From assembly GCA_017467815.1 (NCBI GenBank), contig JAFUKI010000012.1, forward strand, positions 1-38,547: a DNA stretch of 38,547 nt, given 5' to 3'. The notes beneath the pieces are model-generated. The model was not told where the DNA came from. It did not search any database and saw nothing but the letters and a program-made list of their open reading frames with translations. How positions within the stretch are numbered: position 1 is the first letter of the stretch; each line of letters starts with the position of its first letter. The stretch is from Clostridia bacterium. Its GTDB lineage: Bacteria; Bacillota; Clostridia; Oscillospirales; CAG-272. Below are positions 32,330 through 38,547 of this stretch, one piece after another. The translations under genes and the position numbers were made by a program.

Positions 32330-33451
32330 ATGGAAATTCTGTACGAGAATTTGCTGCAAATGGATTGGCGTTATCTGGTAATGTGGGTTATCGGCGGCGT
32401 ACTGATCTATCTTGCCATCAAGAAGGACATGGAGCCTACACTGCTTTTGCCGATCGGCTTCGGAACAATTTTGGTTAACCTCCCCAACTCCGGTGCGATT
32501 GACCAGCTGCTTGCCAGCGGCGAAACGGAACACGGTGCTCTGACGACTTTGTTCAATGCCGGTATTGCCAATGAGCTCTTTCCCCTGATTCTGTTTATCG
32601 GTATCGGCGCAATGATCGACTTCGGTCCCCTGCTTTCCAACCCGAAGCTGATGATCTTCGGTGCAGCAGCACAGTTCGGTATTTTCTTTACCCTGTGCCT
32701 TGCATCTATTTTCTTTGATATCAACGACGCAGCTTCCATCGCTATCATCGGTGCAGCTGACGGTCCTACCGCCATCGTTGTTGCCAACAAGCTGAATTCT
32801 CAGTATCTGGCACCCATTATGGTAGCGGCGTATTCCTACATGGCACTGGTACCCATCATCCAGCCGCCGGTAATCAAGCTGCTGACCACCAAGAAGGAAC
32901 GTATGATCCGCATGGAATACCACGGCAAGGAAGTTTCCAAGCTGACCAAGATCCTGTTCCCCATCGTGATCACCATCATTGCCGGTCTGGTTGCGCCTGC
33001 TTCCGTAGCACTGGTAGGCTTCCTGATGTTCGGTAACCTGATCCGTGAGTGCGGCGTTCTGAACTCTCTGTCCGAAACCGCACAGAAGGTTCTGGCAAAT
33101 CTGATCACCATTTTCCTGGGCATCACCATCGCATCCCAGATGTCCGCCGAAAAGTTCCTGAACCTGGATACTCTGCTGATCCTGGGTCTGGGTCTGTTCG
33201 CATTCATCTTCGATACCGCAGGCGGTGTACTGTTCGCCAAGTTCCTGAACCTCTTCCTGAAGAAGAAGATCAACCCCATGATCGGTGCTGCCGGTATCTC
33301 CGCATTCCCCATGTCCGGCCGTATCGTGCATAAGATGGGTCTGGCAGAGGATCCCCAGAACTTCCTGCTGATGCACTCCATCGGTGTAAACGTATCCGGT
33401 CAGATCGCTTCCGTTATCGCCGGCGGTCTTATCCTGAGCTTCTTTATGTGA
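32330..33451 (+). CDS. Na+-translocating decarboxylase beta subunit (OadB/GcdB family)
   Basis: 373 residues, almost wholly hydrophobic, about nine membrane segments. Seen: MEPTLLLPIGFGTILVNLP, the re-entrant motif GAADGPTAIVVANKL with Asp144 (the Na+-linked Asp of the family), and NPMIGAAGISAFPMSGR. Known: the beta subunit decarboxylates carboxybiotin and pumps Na+ out, in oxaloacetate, methylmalonyl-CoA or glutaconyl-CoA decarboxylases. Which substrate applies depends on the alpha subunit, and neither that nor the biotin carrier is in this window. A GAAAGGATG site precedes the start. A 56-residue membrane protein follows by 19 bases. Confidence 0.93.
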   Translation: MEILYENLLQMDWRYLVMWVIGGVLIYLAIKKDMEPTLLLPIGFGTILVNLPNSGAIDQLLASGETEHGALTTLFNAGIANELFPLILFIGIGAMIDFGPLLSNPKLMIFGAAAQFGIFFTLCLASIFFDINDAASIAIIGAADGPTAIVVANKLNSQYLAPIMVAAYSYMALVPIIQPPVIKLLTTKKERMIRMEYHGKEVSKLTKILFPIVITIIAGLVAPASVALVGFLMFGNLIRECGVLNSLSETAQKVLANLITIFLGITIASQMSAEKFLNLDTLLILGLGLFAFIFDTAGGVLFAKFLNLFLKKKINPMIGAAGISAFPMSGRIVHKMGLAEDPQNFLLMHSIGVNVSGQIASVIAGGLILSFFM

Positions 33452-33470
33452 GTGAAAGGGGTAAATTGAT

Positions 33471-33641
33471 ATGAATCTGAATTTTGCTGCATTTGTTGCT
33501 AACCTGTATTATATGGGAATCGGTATGCTGTGTATTTTCGTGGTTATCGCAGTGATCATCCTGTCCGTATTTGTACTGGACAAGATCAGCGGCGCGATTG
33601 CCAAGAAAGCTGCCGAAAAAGAAGAAAACGGACAGAACTGA
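33471..33641 (+). CDS. 56-residue single-span membrane protein, OadG-like partner of the beta subunit
   Basis: Begins 19 bases after the beta-subunit stop with a GAAAGGGG site and encodes MNLNFAAFVANLYYMGIGM, one hydrophobic span (about 14-38), and a Lys/Glu-rich cytoplasmic tail ending KKAAEKEENGQN. Size, single N-terminal span, charged tail and position match the gamma (OadG/GcdD-like) subunit, which anchors or assembles these decarboxylases. It lacks the His-rich, zinc-binding end of typical OadG. It is too short for standard gene-length cut-offs and may be missed in annotation. Confidence 0.75.
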   Translation: MNLNFAAFVANLYYMGIGMLCIFVVIAVIILSVFVLDKISGAIAKKAAEKEENGQN

Positions 33642-33664
33642 GGTTTTGTCAAAGTATAAAAAGA

Positions 33665-33708
33665 CTGCAGTTTCGTTTGTCTCAGGATGAACGAAACTGC
33701 AGTTTTTT
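33665..33708. terminator. Terminator after the decarboxylase genes
   Basis: ACTGCAGTTTCGTT pairs perfectly with AACGAAACTGCAGT over 14 bp, followed by TTTTTTG. It also lies about 30 bases past the convergent MATE stop. Confidence 0.88.
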
Positions 33709-33738
33709 GAGTTGTTATACTGTATCGGGAATCGCCGG

Positions 33739-35130
33739 TTACTGAGGATTTTCCGCCGCCAGCCGGTCCAGTTCACGCATTTCGCTGATCTGGAGGGGAA
33801 GTGCAAGAATGAACGACAGCATATCCGCGGCAGGCTGTGCCAGAAGAAGCCCCCATATATCGAAAAACAAAGGCAGGATCAGTACGCAGGGAATAAACAT
33901 GATCCCCTGTCTTGCCATGGCGAGAAGGGAGGCTTTGTACACTTTCCCGATGGTCTGGGTCATCATGTTGGACATAACCACCCATGCCATGAAGGGGAAG
34001 GTGACAGCCTGACAGCGCAGGGCAAGAATACCGATGGAGATGACCTGCTGGTCTTCCTTCTGGAACTGAGGAATGATCCACTGGGCGCAGACAAACAGAA
34101 CAACAGCGAAGATCAACAGGAAAATCGAAGCATATTTCACGCAGAACACAAAGGAACGCTTTACTCTGCTGTACAGCTTTGCGCCGTAGTTGAATCCGCA
34201 TACCGGCTGGAATCCCTGTCCAAAACCGATCAGCGCGGAAGAAGCAAACATCATGATCCGGGACACAATTCCGATAGCGGCAATCGCAGAATCCCCGTAA
34301 TTTCCGGCGGAGAAGTTGAGACAGATGCTTGCCACACTGCCGAGTCCCTGGCGGAAGAGGGAAGGCGCACCGCCTTTGCAGATCTGAACGAAGTAGGTCA
34401 TATTGGGCCGGAAATTGGACAGCCGTATCTTCAGACTGTCGCTTTTCTGCATCCCGACCAGAAGCAGAACGAAGCTGACGAACTGGCTGATGATGGTGGC
34501 AATCGCCGCACCGGAAACGCCCATATCCAGAATAAAAATGAAGATCGGGTCGAGCGCGATATTCAGAACCGCACCTGTGGCAAGTCCGATCATACCGAAA
34601 AACGCATTGCTCTGGAACCGCAGCTGGTTGTTCAGTACAATGGAGGCACACATATAGGGACAGCCGATCAGGATATAGCGGATGTAATCGGCGGCATAGG
34701 GGAGAATGGTGTCGGTTGAACCGAGGAGTTTTGCCAGGGGATTGATAAAAATCAGTCCGGCAGTCATAATGAATGTACCGACAATCAGCGCGGTAAAGAA
34801 ACCGGTGGACGCCATTTCTTCGGCATTTTTCAGGTTTTTCTTCCCCAGTTCCCGGGAAATATAGTTGCCGGAACCGTGGCCGAGGAAAAAGCCGAATGCC
34901 TGTATGATCGCCATCAGGGAAAAGGCAACCCCTACCGCACCGGTGGCACTAGTGTTTTCCAGTTTCGCAATGAAGAACGTATCCGCCATATTATAGAAAC
35001 TGGTGATGAGCATACTGATAATACTGGGTACAGCAAGCTGGCAGATCAGTTTCTCCGGCTTACCGGTGGTCATGCGGATAAATTTCTCGTGCTGCTGTCT
35101 TTCGTTTTCATCAAGTTGGGTGTGTTCCAT
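33739..35130 (-). CDS. MATE-family efflux transporter
   Basis: 463 residues from the ATG at 35130, which has a GAAAGGATG site 7 bases upstream; the longer in-frame starts run across the promoter and are rejected. About 12 hydrophobic segments. Family signatures: PSIISMLITSFYNMADTFFIAKL in TM1, GHGSGNYISRELGKK after TM2, and the repeat-like second half beginning GGAPSLFRQGLGSVASI; GFGQGFQPVCGFNYGAK is typical of MATE. Exports drugs or metabolites using Na+ or H+. It belongs to the DinF/NorM-like clostridial group. Lies 136 bases downstream of the choloylglycine-hydrolase-like gene with its own promoter. Substrate unknown. Confidence 0.92.
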   Translation of the reverse strand: MEHTQLDENERQQHEKFIRMTTGKPEKLICQLAVPSIISMLITSFYNMADTFFIAKLENTSATGAVGVAFSLMAIIQAFGFFLGHGSGNYISRELGKKNLKNAEEMASTGFFTALIVGTFIMTAGLIFINPLAKLLGSTDTILPYAADYIRYILIGCPYMCASIVLNNQLRFQSNAFFGMIGLATGAVLNIALDPIFIFILDMGVSGAAIATIISQFVSFVLLLVGMQKSDSLKIRLSNFRPNMTYFVQICKGGAPSLFRQGLGSVASICLNFSAGNYGDSAIAAIGIVSRIMMFASSALIGFGQGFQPVCGFNYGAKLYSRVKRSFVFCVKYASIFLLIFAVVLFVCAQWIIPQFQKEDQQVISIGILALRCQAVTFPFMAWVVMSNMMTQTIGKVYKASLLAMARQGIMFIPCVLILPLFFDIWGLLLAQPAADMLSFILALPLQISEMRELDRLAAENPQ

Positions 35131-35181
35131 AATGATCATCCTTTCGGGGATATCCGCTAAAACAGAATATTTATTATTCTT

Positions 35182-35210
35182 ATTATATAGGAAATGCCCG
35201 GTATTGTCAA
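35182..35210 (-). promoter_or_regulatory. Promoter of the MATE gene
   Basis: TTGACA (35205-35210) and TATAAT (35182-35187) on the minus strand with a 17-base spacer: a full consensus promoter. Confidence 0.85.
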
Positions 35211-35266
35211 GTTTTGGGGAGAACAGCACCCGAAGATTCACAGCCTCAACTTTGTTTTTCTACCCA

Positions 35267-36247
35267 TCACCCCCGATTCTGATACAGAATATCTTCACAT
35301 TCCCCAAGGGGAAACAGGATCATATTCTCACTGTCCATATCCTCCGCCCACATATCCACCGCTGTGATCCGCCGGTTGTGATAGGTGGTGTAGTAATAGA
35401 TCCCCCGACTGCCGTTTGTGCAGGAGATGTACTGCGTATGGGACATACCCCCGTTTTCCAGACGTACACACCCTTTCTGCTGTTCAACAGAGGTCATAAT
35501 ATGGAATATCTGTCCCACATTTTCCTCCTCCGATGTGCCGGAGAGTGTATTGTGCCCCACAAACGCGGCACGTACAAATCGTGAAGGGGAAGTCCCATCC
35601 CCCGGCAGACCCAGCGCACCCATGCCGCGGCTGTAAGGGGAGAATGCCATCCCATCGGCAAAACGGTTTTCTGCCGGATAAGGGGACAGTCCCATGTATT
35701 GCGTCAGATGAAACATCTGCAGAGGGAAGGGCGGATTGTTGGTCAGCACACCGGCAGGATTGTCGTGTATCTGTATGCCGTCCGCCAGAGATTCCACCAC
35801 CAGGGAATGCTCGCCGTCACTGATGAACCAATGCAGGGGAGAGGGCGGCAGATCTTCCCGGAATGCCGTATCCACAATATTGATCCGTGTAAGGGCAGTA
35901 CGGACTTCCTGCAGGCATCCGCAGTGACTGAGCAGCCAGGGGATCACCGCAAAAGAGGGAATATTGTCCATACCGGCAAGAGGCTTCCGGTATACGGCAT
36001 TGTTTTCAAACAATAACCCGGCGGCAAATACCCCTTTTTCATTCACCCCATCGAAAAACAGCGGTACCCCATCCGACGGCATCCCCATTCCGAGTATGGC
36101 ATAGGAAACCGCGGGGGAATCCATATGTCGGAAACAATGCCGGAACCTCCGGGGTGTCATGACGGGCTGAAAAGGATAAACATGATCATAGTCCAGGGTC
36201 CTCCCGAAATAACTGTCGGTGAACCGTTTGGCAATAGCTGTACACAT
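35267..36247 (-). CDS. Choloylglycine hydrolase family enzyme (bile salt hydrolase or penicillin V acylase like)
   Basis: 326 residues starting MCTAI, so Cys2 becomes the N-terminal nucleophile after Met removal (Ntn hydrolase). Seen: GRTLDYD with Arg16 and Asp19, VLTNNPPFPLQ with the family's conserved Asn, and SRFVRAAF with the conserved Arg. These correspond to the Cys2, Arg18, Asp21, Asn175 and Arg228 set of bile salt hydrolases. Known: the family cleaves glycine or taurine from conjugated bile salts, or acyl side chains from penicillin V or acyl-homoserine lactones; loop sequences decide. No signal peptide, as usual for the Gram-positive branch. A gut habitat fits. Followed by a MATE exporter. 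True substrate not readable. Confidence 0.9.
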   Translation of the reverse strand: MCTAIAKRFTDSYFGRTLDYDHVYPFQPVMTPRRFRHCFRHMDSPAVSYAILGMGMPSDGVPLFFDGVNEKGVFAAGLLFENNAVYRKPLAGMDNIPSFAVIPWLLSHCGCLQEVRTALTRINIVDTAFREDLPPSPLHWFISDGEHSLVVESLADGIQIHDNPAGVLTNNPPFPLQMFHLTQYMGLSPYPAENRFADGMAFSPYSRGMGALGLPGDGTSPSRFVRAAFVGHNTLSGTSEEENVGQIFHIMTSVEQQKGCVRLENGGMSHTQYISCTNGSRGIYYYTTYHNRRITAVDMWAEDMDSENMILFPLGECEDILYQNRG

Positions 36248-36323
36248 ATATACCTCACATTACGGGTGTTGGATAAGAAATAGTATTGCCGATGTGCCGG
36301 GGGATCATGTACAGGCGGAGAAT

Positions 36324-36357
36324 AAAAAAAGAACCTCGTCCATAACAGACGAAGTTC
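36324..36357 (-). terminator. Terminator of the metallophosphoesterase gene
   Basis: On the minus strand GAACTTCGTC pairs with GACGAGGTTC (10 bp, one G-U) around a 7-base loop, then TTTTTTT. Just past the stop at 36372. Confidence 0.85.
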
Positions 36358-36371
36358 CGTAAATATTGGAT

Positions 36372-37139
36372 TCAAATCAACCGTTCACCGTTATACAGAA
36401 ATCCCTCATCCAGAATTTCCACAACCGGGAAATCCGCTTCACAGTATGCGGGACTTCTTTCGGGACTGGGGATGTTCACAAACCGGATACCCCGATGGAG
36501 CGCATGACGGAATGTGTGATGATGCCCCTGGAATACCGCTTCCACACAACCCGATTCTTCCAGAATATCACAGATTTCCCTGTGGTTCAGCACATGGTAC
36601 CATTCTGAACAGTATTCGTCGGGATCAAGATAGAAATTGCCGTGGGTGAACAGAAAGGTCCGCTTTCCGTCGGCGAGAAGCGCTTTCAGCCAGTGTACCT
36701 CTGCGTCGGATAATTTCCCGTAGCGCCAGTCAAAATTATTGGCGCTGAAATGGCTGTCGTCCGGATTATAGGCAGAATCCAGTATCACAAACCGGATATC
36801 TCCAAGAGAGAAGCTGTAATAGGTGCGGTCTGTCTGCAATATTTCAAGCATATCTTCCAGTGTGAGCTGCTGGAATTCGTGATTCCCCATGACGGGATGT
36901 ACCGGAAAACCGTAATGGCTCCATGTACGAACCACGGTCTGTATCTGACGGTACTGCTCGTCTCTGTCGGCTGCGGGCTGGGCGATGTCCCCGAGGCATA
37001 CCGCAAAGGAAACCTCCTTCTCCGCAAAGCGCGCCAGTCCTTTCTTCATATCGTCAAAAGTCCGTTGGCTGTAACCCCTGTTTTCCGATTCCGGCAGTGC
37101 ATAATGCAGATCGGCGAACAGTCCGAACCGAATTTCCAT
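36372..37139 (-). CDS. Calcineurin-like metallophosphoesterase
   Basis: 255 residues with the full metal-site set: Asp10 and His12 (FADLHY), Asp51 (LGDIAQP), Asn86-His87 (GNHEF), His166 (FTHGN) and the GHHHT motif (His206/His208). Known: these binuclear-metal enzymes hydrolyse phosphomono- or diesters such as cyclic nucleotides, phospholipid heads or RNA 2',3'-cyclic ends; the CpdA/Icc-like layout here suggests a phosphodiesterase, but the substrate is unknown. Cytoplasmic, no signal peptide. It follows gpsA by 74 bases on the same strand, with no strong terminator between, and may share its transcript. Confidence 0.9.
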   Translation of the reverse strand: MEIRFGLFADLHYALPESENRGYSQRTFDDMKKGLARFAEKEVSFAVCLGDIAQPAADRDEQYRQIQTVVRTWSHYGFPVHPVMGNHEFQQLTLEDMLEILQTDRTYYSFSLGDIRFVILDSAYNPDDSHFSANNFDWRYGKLSDAEVHWLKALLADGKRTFLFTHGNFYLDPDEYCSEWYHVLNHREICDILEESGCVEAVFQGHHHTFRHALHRGIRFVNIPSPERSPAYCEADFPVVEILDEGFLYNGERLI

Positions 37140-37213
37140 ATTGAGTCTCCTTGCATGGATTTATTTTAAAACAGTAAGACTTTGAAAGCCAAAACTTCAA
37201 TCGACGGTTGGTT

Positions 37214-38266
37214 TTAGATTTGTTCCGCGTAGGTAAAGTCTTCCCAGGGGAGGTTTACCGGCTTCTTTTCGGTCAGAATCTCATCAATGTGCATGAGAAT
37301 GGGGAAGTCGGCGGCGTCCAGCGTACCGTTTGCGGCATTGATCTTGATGGCACGGGCAACACGACGGGCAACCACCAGGGATTCCAGCGTAACGCCCTTC
37401 AGTTCTGCTTCCGCTTCGTCAATATTCAGACCGCGTCCCAGCAGAATACCTACCAGACGGGTACGTCCGCCGTATACGGTAACGTACAGATCCCCCACAC
37501 CTACAGCCAGATTATTGAGGGTCATTGCACCCTGGAATTCCAGCAGACGGTACATTTCCTTCATGCTCTGCCCGAAAACCGCTGCCTGGGAATTGAAGTG
37601 CAGGGGACTGTCTTCACCGAATTCCTTCTGATTCAGACCGATGGTGAGGGCGATGCCCAGGGCATAACCGTTTTTCAGAGCAACCGCACTTTCGATACCG
37701 GTGATGTCGGTGGTGATGCTGATATGATAGTAATCGGTGGTCATGATCTCTTTCAGACGGGCAAGAATCTCCAGATCCGCGCCGCAGAAACTGACTTCGG
37801 TCTGGTCGTGGGCTACAAGCTCATAGCTGGTGCAGGGACCGCCCACCGCATTCAGGGAAATCTTCTTGCCGAGAGCATCCAGCTTCTGCTGCCAGTAGGC
37901 GGGATAGGTGATCAGACGTCCGTCCGGGGTGTCCATAAGTCCCTTGGTTACGGTAAGAACCACCATACCGTCGGGCAGAATGGGAAGAATCTTTTCCGCA
38001 AACCATTCCACACCGAAGCTGCTGACACCGCCGATTACCACATCGGTACCGGGAAGCGCATCGCCGATTTCTTCGATCTGATAGAAGGAGATCCCCGCCG
38101 GAAAATCCTTTTCGAATTTGGGATGTCTGCCGGTTGCACGGCTGGTTTCGATAATATCCCGGTCCAGATGTGTGCCTACGATACGGACTTCGTGACCGTT
38201 TTCTCTTGCGGGAAAGGCAAGTGCGGAGCCCATCATGCCGGAACCGATGATTGTAATAACTGCCAT
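37214..38266 (-). CDS. gpsA: GpsA-type NAD(P)H-dependent glycerol-3-phosphate dehydrogenase, divergent
   Basis: 350 residues. N-terminal Rossmann domain with GSGMMGSALA (8-17; usual GAGSWGTALA), VTKGLMD, then the family's GGP loop, the ALKN motif with the catalytic Lys and a GVGDLYVT segment (usual GLGDLxLT). Known: reduces dihydroxyacetone phosphate to sn-glycerol 3-phosphate for phospholipids. Oddities: the usual NTRAALITRGL motif reads NSQAAVFGQSM, replacing the conserved Arg by Gln, and the GGP loop holds CTSYEL in place of SFAEEV. It may therefore be a paralogue with a changed substrate. Start at 38266 follows AAAAGGAAG. Own promoter upstream. Confidence 0.82.
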   Translation of the reverse strand: MAVITIIGSGMMGSALAFPARENGHEVRIVGTHLDRDIIETSRATGRHPKFEKDFPAGISFYQIEEIGDALPGTDVVIGGVSSFGVEWFAEKILPILPDGMVVLTVTKGLMDTPDGRLITYPAYWQQKLDALGKKISLNAVGGPCTSYELVAHDQTEVSFCGADLEILARLKEIMTTDYYHISITTDITGIESAVALKNGYALGIALTIGLNQKEFGEDSPLHFNSQAAVFGQSMKEMYRLLEFQGAMTLNNLAVGVGDLYVTVYGGRTRLVGILLGRGLNIDEAEAELKGVTLESLVVARRVARAIKINAANGTLDAADFPILMHIDEILTEKKPVNLPWEDFTYAEQI

Positions 38267-38311
38267 AGATTTTTCTTCCTTTTAAAAAAGCGAAATTTTT
38301 ACAATACCATT

Positions 38312-38340
38312 ATTATAAACCGAATCCCTGAAAAGTGCAA
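38312..38340 (-). promoter_or_regulatory. Promoter of the gpsA-like gene
   Basis: TTGCAC (38335-38340) and TATAAT (38312-38317) on the minus strand, 17-base spacer. Confidence 0.75.
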
Positions 38341-38513
38341 GGGGATGACGGAAAATTGATAACTTCGATTTTATTACCTGTGTATTTGTAAACTTTTTTA
38401 CATTCTTGTTATGGTACAATAGATAAGTAACAAAGGAAATATAGAAAAGACAACTCAAAAAAGGTAAGATGTAAGCGACCAAACCAACATCAAGCCAAAG
38501 GAGTTGTCTTTCC

Positions 38514-38547
38514 ATGAATAGTATAGCATCGAAGTATCGGTTTTGTC
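38514..38547 (+). CDS. Start of an unidentified gene, possibly a transposase (cut by window end)
   Basis: ATG at 38514 follows AAAGGAG and the first codons read MNSIASKYRF. Starts of this kind are common in integrase-core (IS481/IS3-like) transposases of Clostridia, but eleven codons are not enough. A CAACTC/GAGTTG pair flanks its leader (38452-38507). No inverted-repeat end could be defined. Confidence 0.25.
   Translation, partial: MNSIASKYRFC

Noticed and set aside
32324..33376. A 350-codon minus-strand frame opposite the decarboxylase beta subunit
   Set aside because: Gln/Asp/His-rich mirror of a membrane protein; not a gene.
35131..35241. Longer N-terminus for the MATE protein
   Set aside because: The extension covers the TTGACA/TATAAT promoter; the ATG at 35130 is better placed.
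37170..37215. Terminator between gpsA and the metallophosphoesterase
   Set aside because: CCAAAAC/GTTTTGG-type pairing exists but the loop is long and the T tract is poor, so read-through is more likely.

Overview
The window looks like a chromosomal segment of an anaerobic, probably gut-dwelling, low-to-mid GC Firmicute (Clostridia, Oscillospiraceae/Lachnospiraceae-like). The signs are T-box leaders, Firmicute-type LexA boxes, a beta subunit of a Na+-pumping decarboxylase, a bile-salt-hydrolase-like enzyme and plant-glycan hydrolases that lack signal peptides. This placement is inference; no rRNA or other taxonomic marker is present.

Left end (1-3530): a visibly A+T-richer and partly eroded stretch. 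It holds the 3' part of a PatB/MalY-type C-S lyase, a rhodanese-TusA-DsrE2 fusion protein, a frameshifted gene remnant, a complete promoter plus T-box leader with a Trp (TGG) specifier but no gene behind it, a transposase scrap and an unrecognised 206-residue protein.

Branched-chain amino acid operon (3477-11946, minus strand): leuA-leuC-leuD-leuB-ilvB-ilvN-ilvC, tightly packed, covering the Leu branch and the shared Ile/Val steps except ilvD. A consensus promoter and a T-box leader with a CTC (Leu) specifier precede it. The leader contains a second, shortened Stem I-like unit, so it appears to be a partially duplicated T-box. A tRNA-Arg(ACG) gene lies just upstream.

Glycan region (12373-25968): a GH29-like enzyme diverges from three tandem GH140/DUF4038 apiosidase-like genes whose 3' ends are almost the same. 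Further right, a GH127 beta-L-arabinofuranosidase diverges from an AraC regulator. An XRE regulator, an SOS-controlled dinB-SRAP pair with two LexA boxes, and a PutP symporter lie between them. Apiose and beta-L-arabinofuranose both occur in rhamnogalacturonan II side chains, so dismantling imported pectin fragments is a reasonable but unproven theme.

Right part (25984-38547): a MarR regulator with twin operator palindromes in front of a long-chain acyl-CoA ligase, a probably truncated beta-helix protein, MgtC behind a short terminated transcript, an orphan solute-binding lipoprotein, an OadB-like decarboxylase beta subunit with a 56-residue membrane partner, a MATE exporter, a choloylglycine-hydrolase-family enzyme, a metallophosphoesterase, a divergent GpsA and the first codons of a possible transposase at the edge.

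Most transcription units have recognisable sigma-A promoters (TTGnnn-N16/17-TAnnnT) and intrinsic terminators, so unit boundaries are well supported. No CRISPR array, rRNA, prophage or replication origin was seen.
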